Shown in pieces: positions 37,001 through 50,114 of a stretch of DNA of 64,000 nt. The notes beneath the pieces are model-generated. The model was given only the letters and a program-made list of their open reading frames with translations, did not search any database and was not told the DNA's origin. The stretch spans positions 27,996,474-28,060,473 of the forward strand of contig NC_058159.1 in NCBI RefSeq assembly GCF_020080835.1, in the 5' to 3' direction. The DNA comes from Cotesia glomerata. Lineage: Eukaryota; Arthropoda; Insecta; Hymenoptera; Braconidae. The position numbers were made by a program, and so were the translations under genes. Positions within the stretch are counted from its first letter, which is position 1. Each line of letters starts with the position of its first letter.

Positions 37001-40000
37001 TTAAAAAGGAAAACAAATAACAAAAACAAAAAAGACAAAAAATTTTTTTTGCATTGGATGGTTTGGGGGAAAATAGTATTTGCACTTTTGCAGTATGCAG
37101 CGCACGGTATAAAACCAGACCTGGTCTGGTCTACCATTACGGTCATTCCCACTCTACTTCCTCTGGTGATCCTGCTAAGGAACTAAGTCCCAGTCCTGCC
37201 GAAGTCGAATCACGGAGCGTTGCAGACACCGCTGCTTCGGACCAGCCAGGTTGGACCCAAAATCAGCTCAGTTATCGCAGTTTCCTTTAATAAGACATTT
37301 CTCTCTAAAACAAACATTTTTAAAAATAACTAAAACAAATCATTTAAAAAAGATTTAAAAAAAAAATTAAGTAACAAGTAATTCCCATCTCTCTTCCTTA
37401 CTTTTAGTCCAACAGTCCGATTAAATAATTTGTTTAATTTAAAATTTTATTTTAAACGTTTCATGCTTAGCCATCCGTATAGATTTTTTTAATTCATTAA
37501 TTATTCAATAAATATTTACTACTTTATTAAACTGAATTTAAATTTTAATTTTAATTTCAATTAAAATTAAAATTAAAATTAAAATTACATTTATTAGTAA
37601 AGACTTGATCATTTTTTTACTAATTAGTTTTTTTGTTATATTAAATTATCAAATTGGAAGCTAAAGAACGAGAGAGAGAGGGAAATAGAAAAAAAAAAAA
37701 AAAAAAAAAAAAGAATATGTAAAACGTGTGCATTGCAAAACAATAATATACTGTCTAATTTTTATTGTTCTATACATGTATACTACTTTTTAAATCTTTG
37801 TGTTCATAAGATTGTCTCTATATTTCTTTAGTTCTTTTTTTGATTTGTCTTTTTTTTGTTTAACTTTTGTTTTTTATTTATTTTATATATTATCTACACG
37901 GAAAGAACAAGATGATACTGGATATTATCCCGGATTATACTCAGTGACATGTGGTGAAAAAAAATTATGAGAATAAATTTAGCAGATATTAAATAATTTT
38001 TAGAATTTTTAGAATTATTTTTCAACAAATAAATTATGGCAAAAAAAAATAAGAAAAAAAATTGGCGTGTAGAAATTTAAAAAAATAAAAAATGCAATTT
38101 TTTTTTAATTATTTTTTGGAACAAATTTGTTTGTTAAAAAAAATTAAAAAATTCTCTACTGACTGCTATTCTTTACTGTCATAAAAAATTTCAGATAGTA
38201 GTTAAAAAAATCCAGATTATACTGGGTAATATCTGGATTATACTCATTGTAATCTGGATTATACTCACTGTAATCTGGAATTTTTTTTCACTCAATATAA
38301 TCTAGGATGATATTCAGTGTTATCTTGTTCTTTCCGTGTATACATAAAACAAAATTATTTTTTTTTTTTATTTTTTTTTAATTTTCATATTATATATATA
38401 ATATAATTAGACGCTTGTTATTAAGTATCACGTTGCATTCACTGACCAAAGAGTTAACGAGTTATGTTTTTTTGCACCCCCTCAAAATAATTGTTTGAAG
38501 TAGATTTTATTGACTAAGATAGTTAAATATATATTTATATTTAAATAATATTTAAAAAAAGAAAAAAAACACAAAAAATCCATATTTTTTGTTATTTCTC
38601 GTGTACTTCCGCAGAATATAATCGAGACGCCTTCGATATCTGGAAGTCTTCTTACCAGATAACAAGATACGAATGAGGGGATTATCTCGCGATTAATAAT
38701 GAAAAAACCACTCGGCCAGTCTTTGAGCATACACATTATAATATTGTGAGAAATAAATTAATGCGTTGTCATTTTATTTTTCATTTTTTAAATTATGTCA
38801 TTTAGTTTGCAATGGCATGCAGCACCATACATTTATTATTATAACAATTACTATTATTATTCTTATTATTATTACTATTATTATTATTATTATAATATTA
38901 TAATTATATTATTATAACTATATTATATATAAAATTTCTAATTTCAATTAAATAATTAAAATAAAATAAATAGAAATGAAAAATTTTTTTTATAAAGCGT
39001 TAAAAAAAGTATGTGTGTTTTTCATTATTACAATAATTATATAATTTTATTAATTCTGTCGAAATAAAAAAAAACAATAAAAATTATTTTAAAGCATGTA
39101 TTTAGTAACTGATCAATGGATGCAACGAGAATAGATATTAAGACTTATACAGAATATGGATTTAAAAAAAAAAAAAAAAAAAACAAACAAAGAATTATTA
39201 AATTAAAATAATCAATGCTTCGTTTGCTTTTACGTAACTCCATTTTATTAGAAGCGAGTTGTTTTTTTTTTATTTTTGCACGCGAATGCTGAATGCTTCG
39301 AGCACGTTAAACACGAAATTAAACGACTTTTATTGCAAGTCGCCTGCCTGACTCACGCATTTTTTTTTTTTTAATATATACATTTATATATTAATATTTA
39401 CATTAGATTAAATATATCAGATTTAAATAATTATTTAAAAAAATGAAAAAAAACAAAAATCAAAACAAATATTTTACGTATTCTTTTGAACACTGGATTT
39501 GGGAATTTTTTATAAATTTATATTTATACACTATTAACATTGGTGTTGGTGATGGAATGCTCTTTGAATTTATTAATGCAACTTTCTATTATTTATCGTG
39601 TCAGTGGGGTCGTTCCTGCTTGTAAAAAAATTGATTCCGTTGTTAATGAATTTTTCTAATTTAAATTTTATAAAAATATTAAAAAAATTTTTTTGTTACT
39701 GTTTTTTAATTAAAAATTAAAAATTATAAATTCTATTTAAAAATTAAAAATTTTTAAAACCAACGGAATCAATTGTTAATAAATAATTTAAAAAAAAATT
39801 AAAAAAAAAAAAAAAATTAAGAATGAGAGTGCGTAAGGGAAATCAGAGAATGTAAGAGCAAAAAAAAAAATGATTTGTTGTGGAGCCGAGTGCATGATTG
39901 TTGGATAGTGACAAAAAGCGCAACTGGGTATGTGGTCGGTTTGTGATTAGGTGGTACACGTCGGGGTCGACAGAGCACAACTGCCTCGTCGAGTACCTCG

Positions 40001-40607
40001 AGTCCCTCCCCTGTGGCAAGTACGACCCCGGCTGCCGGGGCACCGCCTCAGCCGCAGCAGCAGCAGCAACAGCTGCCGCCAGCGGTTCAGACGAGTGCCG
40101 CTCCAGCCTCACCTACTGTCTCAGCTCCTAAGGAAGATCAGCACCAGCAACAGCAGCAGAATCAGCACCAGCTTCAGCCGCAGCATCAGATCCCAGTTAC
40201 TTCGCCTGGTTCCGTTTCTTCATCACCGTCATCGCTCAGGCCAGACATCATCTCCAGTGGTATCGGTGGCACTGGTGGTGGATTGGGACTCATCGGTGGT
40301 GGTGGTGGTGCTGCGAGCACTGGAGTTATGGGTGGTAATCTTCCCGCACCTGGACAAGTCCTTGACAAGAAGTCCGGGAAAGCTGTTCAACCATCCCCCT
40401 ACTGCGATTTCTGTCTCGGTGACGCGAGGGAGAATAAAAAAACAGGCGGGTCCGAGGAATTGGTCTCTTGCAGTGATTGCGGTAGATCAGGTAAGACTGA
40501 GACTCTGGAGAAAATTCAAAAGCGCAAGTACACGAGAAGGGCCAATCACTATTAGTTTACTTTTTATATGTGCTTATTAGATAGTTTTTATTTTATTTTA
40601 TTTTATC

Positions 40608-40657
<50 letters not shown>

Positions 40658-43600
40658 GAGGCTATTTATCTTTCTGTTTAATTGTTTATAATATACTCTG
40701 CATTGTTACGAGGTTTGATTATTTTTTAATTTTTAAAAGGTACCTGGTTGCATTAAAAAATATCCCATAAAAAATTTTTGGGTGATAAAATTAAGGGTAA
40801 TTTTTTACAAGTGAAAATTTATTTATTTATTTATTAATTAATTTCAATGAAAAAAGTATACTAAAAAGAATTACGATAAAAGTACAAGTATGAATAATGA
40901 AGATAAAAAATTTCAAAAATTTTAGATATTAAAAAATAATCGTTTTTTTAAATTTGGAATATAATTATGAAGAATACAAGAAAAGTATAAATTTGAATAT
41001 AAAAATTGAAAATTGAAAATTGAAATTGAGGAGTTAAACTCAGTAGTACAAATTATAAACGATGATAATCTGAGAGAATCTAGAATGATAAATTCATGGA
41101 ACAGAAATAAAATGTGTGAATAAATATCAAAGGCTTGAAATTGGGATTCATTTTTTCGTTTAAAGGTTTGAAATTAAGATTCTTTCTCTCGTTCACTCAA
41201 TTTTTTTATTTTATTTTATTTTAATCCAACAGCCCAAAGGGCCAATAATAGAATTTCTCAATTTTACAAAGTAGAAGATTTCGATAGAGTGAAAAACATA
41301 AGTACTAATATGAATATCTCATTGAAAAAAAATTTTTTTTTGTCCAGAAAAAAATTTATAGGTTCAAAAATCGTTTAAAATGAATTTTGGTTTTTTTTGA
41401 TAAAAAAAATATCAATATCTATCATAATAATAAAATTTTGGCATTAATTTTTAGAGATTAACAAAACAATAGGCTCACTTGAATTAAAAAAAAAAAAAAA
41501 AAAAAAAAAAGTTTGATTAATTCAATCAATTCTTGTGACAAGAAAATATATTCTTGAAAATTATCATTCTTGTGACGAGAAAATCTTCTTAAGAGTAGTA
41601 TTTTTTTTTCTCAGTGCTAATAAACTAAAAATTTTTAATTTTAATCCTTATAATTCTTATAATTTAACATAAATTAACTAAGTGTGTAGAGTTACATTTA
41701 TAATTAATTATTTTTTTCATATTATCGTTACCCAGGATCTAAAAGTGCGTAAGACATTTTTTAATATTTAAACATTAGTGTTACGCAGATTAAGAATTAT
41801 TGATAAAATACTGCTAGGATTGAGCCGTTGGTTGTATCCAAAGATATTAAGATCAATATCTTCATTATTATTATTATTTTCAAATTTTTTTTATTCTGCT
41901 TGTTTTTACGACGCTTTTATGATAAAAAATTTCGTGAAAGAAAAAAATATTTCGATAGCTTTTTTGCCTTCAAAAGTTGGAAAAAATTTTGGCTCATGTT
42001 TCTTGATAAAATTTCTATTTTATCTTTTTTTGATATATTTTTTTTTTGAAAAAAAAAAAAAAAAATTAAAAAAAAAAGTTGAATATCACAATTTTCTAAA
42101 AAATTTATAAATTTTTTTGAAAATTTGTTTAAATTGTAATAATCAATTTTTTTAATTGTTCATTTAAAAAAAAAAATATATCAATAAAATAAAATAGAAA
42201 TTTCGTTCAAAAAAATGAAAATGAAAATAGACCCCACTTGTAAATATTTACCAAATTAAATTTTATGATACTTAAGTTAGCATTTAAACGGTAAGCTTCA
42301 AATTCACGCTAATTGTAAGCAATTCCACAAACCGTTATTGACAGTAAAATTTTTGTTTTTAAATAATTTTTATTTGCATCAATTTAATTATTGCTTTTAA
42401 AATCTGTCAATTTATGCAAACTTTAGTATCTTTTTTTTTTCAATTATAATATTTAAAATTAATATAAAATAATTTTTAAAATCATGGATATTTTTTTTTC
42501 ACCAGGCTACTCGAAGTATTATTAAGCTAGTGTTAGTTAATTAAAAATAAGTTTGAAATATTGCATAAATTAAATGTAACAATGCATAGTTTATCATAAG
42601 GCATATACAAGCTGTAGTTGTTTTTAGAAACCGCGATTTCGTTTGCTAATAATTAACCAGGCTGTGGTTTAAGTAAAATTATATAATATTTTAATATTAT
42701 TTAGAGAATTGCTTAGATTTTTTTTTCTTTAGTAATTGATTTTATTTAAAATAAAAAATGTAGATCAAAAAATGAGCTTTATGCAACTAAAATAGTTACG
42801 TAAATTTATAAATGATACACTAGTCATGGCAGCAAGATCAAAAACATTGTCAGTGGTGCAATTATGTTTTTTATTTTATTAAAACAATACATACGTAATG
42901 ATAAAATTTTTATAATGAAAAAATAATACTGTGATTTCACAATTTAATATTTTAATATAGAAATTTTTTATACAAATTTAAATTTATAAGCGTACAAAAT
43001 TTTTAAATATGATACAAGTATCATTGACAAAAAAAAATTTCTTTATTGAATTGTTTAAAAAAGAACAAATATTATTTAATATTAATCAGCGCATTAACTA
43101 AAATATTTAAAATATTAAGTAATATAATTTTACTTAATTTACGCCAAGTATCTATTATTGGGCATTAATTTACAATTATTTTATTTAATCACTAAAAAAA
43201 AAATCTAATCTGAAATATGTGATTTGATTAGATTTTATAGTTTTACTTTTATAAGCTTTGATATTTTAAATATTTAAAAATGTTTTACAATTTAATATTT
43301 TTCCCATTACTTTTTATTCGCACATGTGTTTTTATTATTATTATTAATTTACATAAAAGTGATAACGATGAATTGAAATATCTCCAAGGCCTTACTAAAA
43401 AAAAAAGGTCATACAATTACCGCCGAAATAAAGATAAAAAATAATATCAATGCGAGATTTAATGTATCTAAATAAATGTAATGGGAATCAAATATAAATT
43501 TTAATTGTATCATAACGATGAGCTTGCCTGATAATGTTGTATACACACGCAAATTACTCTCGGATTTTAATGAGAGATATTAATTAAAAAAAAAAAAATA

Positions 43601-46600
43601 ATGAACCAAGTAATCATAACATAATAATAATAATAAATAATAAAAATAGTTTTTAATATTAATTAAAAATATTTTCCTCTGGAAAATTAGTTTCTTCTTG
43701 TTATACACGGAAAGAACAAGATGACACTGGATATCATCCCAGATTATACTCAGTGATATCTGTGATGAAAAAAAATTTTAGATCCACGGAAAAAACAAGA
43801 TGACACTAGATATCATCCCAGATTATACTGAGTGAAAAAATTCTTTAGATAGTAATAATAACGTAAAATTGCACTGTACTTTTTTAACTATTGACGTTTT
43901 TAAAAATATAAGCTCATCCCGATATTACACTCATCAAGAGCTTTCATTTGAGTACCCACATGCATTTTGATATATTTTTCATATATTCATATCTATAAAT
44001 ATATAAAATATATGAAATATATGAAAAATTGATGTGGGTACTTAAATGAAAGATCTCGATGAGTGTAATGTCGAGGTGAGTTTATATCTTTAAAAATGTC
44101 AATCGTGCATAAGATACAAGGTCATTTCTTTATTATTGATATTTTTAATGATGTAAGCTCATTTTGATTTTACACATATCAAGACCTTTCATTTGAGTAC
44201 CCACATGCATTTTGATATTTTATATTATATATACAGTAGCTAGTATAATGCAGATATCACTGAGTATAATCCAGATATCACTGAGTATAATCTAGATATC
44301 ATGCAGTATAATCCATATATCACTCAGTATAATCTGGATTTTTCTAACTACTATCTGAATTTTTTTTTTCGCCACAGATGTCACTGAGTATAATCTGGGA
44401 TGATATCCAGTGTCATCTTGTTCTTTCCGTATAGACAAAAAAAAATACTAGAAAAAAAATAGTGAATTTAAAAAAAATTATAAATTAAAGACTTGTTGTT
44501 AGGTAATTTTTATTGAACAATATTTAAGATGCTTAGCGAGAATATTTGTAACTTGTAAGTAGATTAATTAGAATAATTAATTTATATATTAAGCAATCTA
44601 TTGAAAGTGAGTGTGTGAGACTTTGACTTATAAGAGAGATAAAAAAAAAATTATATTGATAATTTTTTTTTGTATGCTAAAGAGAGAGTGTGATTTGCGA
44701 CGTTTATATTGTGCTGCGCAAGAAAGAACGTGAACTATTCCAAGGTACGCCCTGCTAATTATTTTAACCATCTATATCTCGAAATGAAATACGCAACGTC
44801 GACGAATTTTAAAAATAATAAATGAAAATAATTTATCAACATGAAAAAAAAAAGAAAAATAAAAATACTTTGTGCGGAAATATGATAGCGTTTCATTATT
44901 CCGGACGTTTAGTGCTGAGGAAAGGTGAAATACATAGTTAATCGCGATAATTATTGTTGCTAATTATTTAATGAAACACAGGGATAAATGTCTGTGTTTG
45001 AGTTTTAAAGTAATAACATTTTTATGAAAACCGGTTTGAATTTATTTAAAAATTTTGAAAGTATTTTTGAAAAAAAATAAGTAATGCGAAAATAGCTTGG
45101 AGTTCACTGTTCTTCGGCACAAGATAAATGTCCTGGCACCTTTCTGCTCTGGCCCTCCAGTCAAGTCTCCTGCTCCAGTAATCCTACACTCTATCCTGAC
45201 CATGTGAAATTATTGTTGTAGGACATCCGACTTGTTTGCAATTTACTGCAAATATGATTGTATCTGTACGTAAGTACAGGTGGCAGTGTATCGAGTGCAA
45301 ATGTTGCTCCATTTGTGGTACTTCTGATAATGACGTGAGTATTTATATTCAATATGACTTAAAAGAAGAAAAACAAATTTTTTTTTTTTAGATAAAAATT
45401 TTATTTGAATATTTTTTTTAATTTAGAAATTAAAAATTTCTTATTAATTGTTAACTTATAAAAATTAAAAAATTCAATCTCAAATTTTAACAGTTAAAAA
45501 ATATAATTATAGTATTTATATTTAATATAAACTAGCAACCTTGCAGTCACTACGTGACTGCAGTGCATTGTGAACTATAAATAAATAAAATTTTGCTTAA
45601 TTAAATAATGACTTTTGGTGAATTGCACTGTACTTTTTTAACTATTGACATTTTTAAAGATATAAGCTCATCTTGATGTTATACTCATCAAGAGCTTTCA
45701 TTTGAGTACCCACATGCATTTTGATATATTTTTCATATATACATATATATATAATATATATAAATATATGAAAAATTGATGTGGGTACTCAAATGAAAGA
45801 TCTTGATGAGTGTAACGTCGGAGTGAGCTTATATCTTTAAAAATGTCAATCGTGCACAAAATACAAGGTCGTTTCTCAATTATTGACATTTTTCAAGATA
45901 TAAGCTCATTCCGATGTTACACTCATCAAGAGCATTCATTTGAATACCCACATGCATTTTGATATCTTTTTCATATATACATATATATATAATATATATA
46001 AAATATATAAAAAATTGATGTGGGTACTCAAATGAAAGGTCTCGATAAGTGTAACACCGGGATGAGATTATATTTTTGAAAATGTCAATAGTTGACAAGA
46101 TACAATTTCATTTCTTAGTTATTGACATTTTTTAAGATCTAAGCTCATCCCTATGTTACATTCATCAAGAGCATTCATTTGAATACCCACATGCATTTTG
46201 ATATATTTTTCATATATACATATATATAGTATACATAAAATATATGAAAAATTGAAGTGGGTACTCAAATGAAAGGTCTCGATGAGTGTAAAGCCGGGGT
46301 GGGATTATATCTTTAAAAATGTCAATAGTTCACAAAATACAAGGTCATTTCTTAATTATGTATCTAAAGATAGAGCATTTTTGAATGCAGCCTAAATATC
46401 ATAATAAATTGACTATCGGTGAAAATGATATGAAACCTTGAAAAGACACAAATTCAAAAGACCTTTTCAATGACACTAAATTTCACTAAAAAAACCGATT
46501 TTATCATATGATTATCCTGGAGACAAAATTTTTCTTATTCTCTTAATAATATGATTAAAAGAAGAAAAAAAAATTTCATTTAAACATTTTTTTTGAAATT

Positions 46601-46846
46601 GTTTAATTTAAAATTCAAAAATTTCCTATTAATTTTTAATTTACAAAAATTAAAACTCAAATTTTAACGTAGAAAATTATAATTAAAAAACGTATTTTAA
46701 ATAAAAAAAATTAGGACCAGCTGCTGTTCTGTGATGACTGTGATCGTGGATATCACATGTATTGTCTGTCTCCACCTCTCGCATCTCCACCAGAAGGTTC
46801 CTGGTCCTGTCGACTATGTTTAGCTGAGTTTCATCGGCGAGATTGA
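30436..46846 (+). CDS. d4: d4 / DPF family zinc-finger protein (double PHD finger)
   Basis: Homologue of Drosophila d4 and vertebrate DPF1-3, nuclear subunits of BAF-type SWI/SNF remodelers whose tandem PHD fingers read acylated histone H3. Nine exons: 30436-30515, 30598-30707, 31547-31786, 32104-32309, 33655-33724, 37094-37249, 39951-40490, 45222-45334 and 46715-46846 (TGA). Phases agree throughout and sum to 549 codons (548 residues). Exons 1-3 give the Requiem N-terminal domain (SRERMPGLLHGQIYTYPSKR). Exon 4 is an acidic then basic segment. Exons 5-6 split a C2H2 finger (CDLC, then YHYGHSH). Exon 7 is a 180-codon Gln/Pro/Ser/Gly-rich linker ending in the first half of PHD1 (YCDFCLGD at about 438). 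Exon 8 ends PHD1 and starts PHD2, and exon 9 finishes PHD2 (CDDCDRGYHMYC). The start ATG lies in CCAAAATG. Introns are full of MITEs and Helitron copies. Confidence 0.93.
30728..31435. repeat. AT-rich palindromic MITE family J, three copies (d4 intron 2)
   Basis: Each 170-200 bp copy begins AAAATTAAGTTAGCCGACAT (or AGCTGACAT, or a variant) and ends with roughly its complement. Bodies are oligo-A/T with AAACTATAAGTGCAATTTTT-like cores. Confidence 0.65.
33378..33579. mobile_element. short TA-flanked MITE with CACAGAAAA termini
   Basis: TA/CACAGAAAAAAAAATTAACTTG..CTTGACTTAAG..TTTTCTGTG/TA, about 200 bp, palindromic. Related at its ends to family E. In a d4 intron. Confidence 0.65.
34908..36263. 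mobile_element. MITE family E, copy 3, with nested element G (d4 intron)
   Basis: CACAGAAAAAAAGG..TTTTTCTTTCTGTG with TA on both sides (34906-34907, 36264-36265). In reverse orientation to copies 1 and 2. Interrupted by element G. Confidence 0.7.
35290..35967. mobile_element. element G, nested in MITE E (4-bp duplication)
   Basis: CGCGTGCTTAAAGGTAAAAGG..CCTTTTACCTTTAGGCACGCG, flanked by ATGT on both sides. Removal restores the E sequence AATATGTATAATTG. The motif AAAGGTAAAAGGGCGTAT recurs in both orientations inside. Superfamily not determined. Confidence 0.75.
37897..38338. mobile_element. MITE I, copy 1 (d4 intron), with nested AT-rich MITE
   Basis: TA/CACGGAAAGAACAAGATGAT..TATCTTGTTCTTTCCGTG/TA. 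The interior holds ATAATCTGGATTATACTCA subrepeats and an AT-rich palindromic MITE at about 37970-38190. Confidence 0.75.
41870..42240. mobile_element. inverted-repeat element, copy 2 (d4 intron, left end missing)
   Basis: Shares CTGCTTGTTTTTACG, CTTCAAAAGTTGGAAAAAAT and AGAAATTTCGTTCAAAAAAA with the copy at 27535 and ends GACCCCACTTG. Confidence 0.55.
43706..44429. mobile_element. MITE I, copy 2 (d4 intron), with H1 fragment inside
   Basis: TA/CACGGAAAGAACAAGATGAC on the left, GTCATCTTGTTCTTTCCG/TA on the right. The left terminus is duplicated (second CACGGAAAAAACAAGATGAC at about 43797). About 360 bp of H1 array sits in the middle. Confidence 0.7.
43871..44233 (-). mobile_element. fragment of H1 array inside another MITE
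   Basis: Contains the H1 stretch TTGCACTGTACTTTTTTAAC, one whole palindromic unit and the left arm of a second. It lacks both the CTAG hairpin end and the TC start. It is embedded in the CACGGAAAGAAC-type MITE at 43706-44429. Confidence 0.7.
45532..46554 (-). mobile_element. Helitron-like H1, copy in last d4 intron
   Basis: Minus strand: starts TCATATTATTAAGAG after an A, ends with hairpin 45543-45561 and CTAG/T at 45532. Three palindromic units (45645-46320). It makes up about 1.0 kb of the 1.38-kb intron. Two overlapping open frames in the array are products of the repeat. Confidence 0.85.
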
Positions 46847-47111
46847 ACAACAAGATTCACTATCTTGTCAATCCACAGTAACTCAAAAAAAAATCACAAA
46901 TAAAAGTCATGTAGGTGCTGAAGATGGCCATACTTATGAACGCGTGTTTAAACTTTACCAATAAACTTCTGACGCAGCTGTTTTCGTCGCACAAGCAAGG
47001 GCCTCGCTCTCTTATTTCCGTCTGCGGAAGATCGGGTAACCCTCGGAAAGAAAGAGCACTTTTTTTAATTATTTTATCAGCTAATTTTATTATTTCACTA
47101 TTATCAATTAA

Positions 47112-47462
47112 CCCTTACCGGCCACACCTCACCCAGGCCACATGGGGTAACTCATTACCCCACGCTGAAAAACCCGGTTGGACAAGATGTGTACATGTTT
47201 TGAGACTTTTAATTAATTGTGTCATGTTCGTTGACGAGTTCTTCATTATTTCTAACGGTTTAAGACTTGCTTAATTAATAGATAGCGTTCTAACAACTGG
47301 TCACATAAGTCAAAATTTTAGAATAATGGCTTTTTTTCAAAAAAATTCACTTTTCAGATTCACGGCATATGCCGTTTATTGTATTTATTTGGGAATTTTA
47401 AGACCCCGTATTCCAGTTTTTTAAGCCTGGGGTAACTAGTCACCCCGTGTGGCCGGTAAGGG
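47112..47462. mobile_element. piggyBac-like MITE, TTAA-flanked
   Basis: TTAA/CCCTTACCGGCCACAC..GTGTGGCCGGTAAGGG/TTAA, 351 bp with perfect 16-bp inverted termini. The subterminal repeat GGGGTAACTCATTACCCC resembles GGGGTAACTAGTCACCCC at the other end. A TTAA target and CCCT start are piggyBac hallmarks. It lies 265 bp after the d4 stop, probably in the 3' untranslated region. Confidence 0.8.
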
Positions 47463-48148
47463 TTAAATTATTTGAAATAGTTGCATTAAAAACGCGTGTT
47501 CATATTTTATTTTGATTTATTATTCAGTTTTTTTTTTTCTATTTTTTATTTTTAACAATGAGTTTTTACCGATAAACTTTTAACATTTTTTTTATTTTAA
47601 TAATTATTAATATTTTTATTGTATTATGAGAGAAGTAATTGATTAATTGATGAATTAAAAAAAAAAAGTATGTAATAGTTGTCAGTTTCACACTCTCGTT
47701 AATTTATAATTACGACTCAGGCGACGGTGATCTCACAATTAATAAGTAATCTATGTATCTAATTAATCTTGATATTGTAAAGTTTTATAAATGACAATGC
47801 TACCAGAGTTCGGATTAATTAATTCAAGGCAGTTGATAATTAAGAAATAAATAAATAAATTAATTAATTAATTAATTAATGAGTAAATAAATGAATACAA
47901 ACGAAAGTGTCCATTAAAATTGTAACCATGTAATTGAAAATCTTTGATCAATAGCCAAACTTGTTAGATTTTTTTTTATGTGTAATAATTATGTAGCCAG
48001 AGATGGAGACTGATTCGCAAATCAATCGAAACCGTTGAAACGTCTTTCAAGATTTGTCGTAACATAATATGTAATTATTAATTAATTATTATAATATATG
48101 ATACATATTTGAAGAAAAAAAAGAAAAATTTGAGTAATACATAATTAA

Positions 48149-49452
48149 TCGCGTTACTAATGCTAAAAGGACACATTTCTAAATTTGCAGAGCCAAAAAG
48201 GTGAATAAAAAAATTTTTTTCCTCCAACCAACCTAAAAATGTTTATAACATTTAGATCTGTAAGAAAAGTGAATAAAAAAAAATTTTTTTTGTATAAGAC
48301 AAAAAAATTTTAAAGCCACACAGAAAGAACAAGATGACACTGGAAATCATCCCAGATTATACTGAGTGAAAAAAAATTTCAGATAATAGCTAGTATAATC
48401 CAAATTACAATGAGTACAATCTAGATTACAATGAGTATAATCCAGATATCACTCAGTATAATCTGGATTATACTAGCTACTATCTGAAATTTTTTTTCAT
48501 CACAGATATCACTCAGTATAATTTGGGGTGATATCCAGTGTCATCTTGTTCTTTCCGTGCAAAAGGGCGTATCATTTTTTTTAATAATTAATTATTAGTC
48601 TTAAAAAAAATTATCACCGGTAAAAATAATGACTTTTTAACATGAAAATGAACTTAGCTGACATTTCAAAATTTTTAGAAATTTTTTATTGAAAAAATTT
48701 CAATTAAACAAAAAAAAAATTTCACATGTAATAAAACTATAAGTGCAATTTTTTAGAAATATCTTTTTAGTTGTAATTTAATTAATAAAAAAAATCATAA
48801 CTTCAATTACATTTTCTAAACTTATTTTATTTAAAAAGAATATAGATTTGAATTTAAAAAAAAACCAAAATAACAGTAATATTAAATTTGAAGAAAAATT
48901 TATTTGACTCAATTAAAAAATTTTTATTTTTATTGACCCAATAATCATGTCTCCACTGATAAAGTGTAATTAATTATGTTTAATTGTAAAAATTAACATC
49001 GATATTACAAAAATCTGTGCTTTGATGATGGTAACTACTGATGAATTTGTTTTAAGATTAAAGAATTTTATAAAAATTTAGATTTACAAGCAATACATAT
49101 TTATTATTTTTTACTTTCAGAAGTAAAAGATAATTATAATGAAGACGATATCGAAGTAGTGTCTAACTAAATAAATATTTTAGTTTCTTCTTTAATTAAA
49201 TACATAATCTCTTCAAATAAAATAAGTAGAAAAGTAATTATTATAACTTTTCTTTTTTTTCAAAGCTAATAATTAATTATGATTAAAAAAAAATAATCGG
49301 TGGACACAAAGAGGTGGATAAAAAAAAATTTTTTTATTCACTTTTCTTACAAAATTAAATGTTATAAACATTTTTAAGTTAGTTGGAATGAAAAAACAAT
49401 TTTTTATACGCGTAAATTTTGAGATGCGCATTTTTGGAATTAGTTACGCGAT
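48149..49452. mobile_element. element H with long inverted arms, carrying nested MITEs
   Basis: Ends ATCGCGTTACT..AGTTACGCGAT. Arms at about 48230-48300 and 49320-49400 mirror each other (AAAATGTTTATAACATTTA and complement). MITE I (48319-48559) and an AT-rich MITE (48645-48810) lie inside. The terminal CGCG and internal AAAAGGGCGTAT resemble element G. Confidence 0.55.
48319..48559. mobile_element. MITE I, copy 3
   Basis: CACAGAAAGAACAAGATGAC..GTCATCTTGTTCTTTCCGTG, 241 bp, with internal AGTATAATCCAGATATCACT repeats. Nested in element H. Confidence 0.75.
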
Positions 49453-50114
49453 ATATGGTCTAAAAAAATATGGACAATATAGTGAAACTGAAAATAGAAT
49501 ATTGTATTATAGATACGACAATACCTTCTAATTAAAAAAAAATCAGAGATTAAAATTAATTTTTTTGTTGCTTTTATTAATTGACAGATTTTTTTTTCTT
49601 TTAAAATTATTTTTTTATCTACAATTTTTTAACTTTTAATAACAATTGACTTATAATTATCCTGTCATTATTTAATTAATTAAAAAAAAATAATTGATAA
49701 TTATTAATATTGTCTTAAATAAAAAAAAACAGATAATTATAAATAATACGACTGCCCAATTTTAAAACACAGTCTGCAAAATTTTTATACCTGATTTTTT
49801 TTAGTATTTTTTATAATTTTTAAACCTTAATTTCAAGTATTTTTTTTTTTAATATTTATATACAAGTATTTTTTATTTAAAAATAAAATTTTTTATCAAT
49901 TACCCAAGCGTCACAAAAAAAATGTTGACTTTTTGGTAGAATTCACTTAACAAGAAGTTGAAAAATCAATAATCGTCAACTTAAATTCAACAAAACATTA
50001 ACAAAAAAAAATTTGTGCCGTTTGGGTAGGCGGGAAAATTTTTTTTTTTTTTTTTAATTTTTAAAGATCTTAAAATTGTTAGTTACTGTGTTTTAAAATT
50101 GGGCAGCCGAATAA

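Noticed and set aside
39951..40580. 209-codon plus-strand frame overlapping d4 exon 7
   Set aside because: Arg/Ser/Pro-rich read-out of the GC-rich repeat in the wrong frame. The d4 frame is fixed by splice phase on both sides and by the PHD motif.
45698..46098. Two similar minus-strand frames in an H1 array (also 51599-51784)
   Set aside because: They are translations of the palindromic unit, differ between units, and have no start or splice context.
46915..47274. 119-codon frame after d4
   Set aside because: Spans d4 3' sequence and half of the piggyBac-like MITE. No homology.
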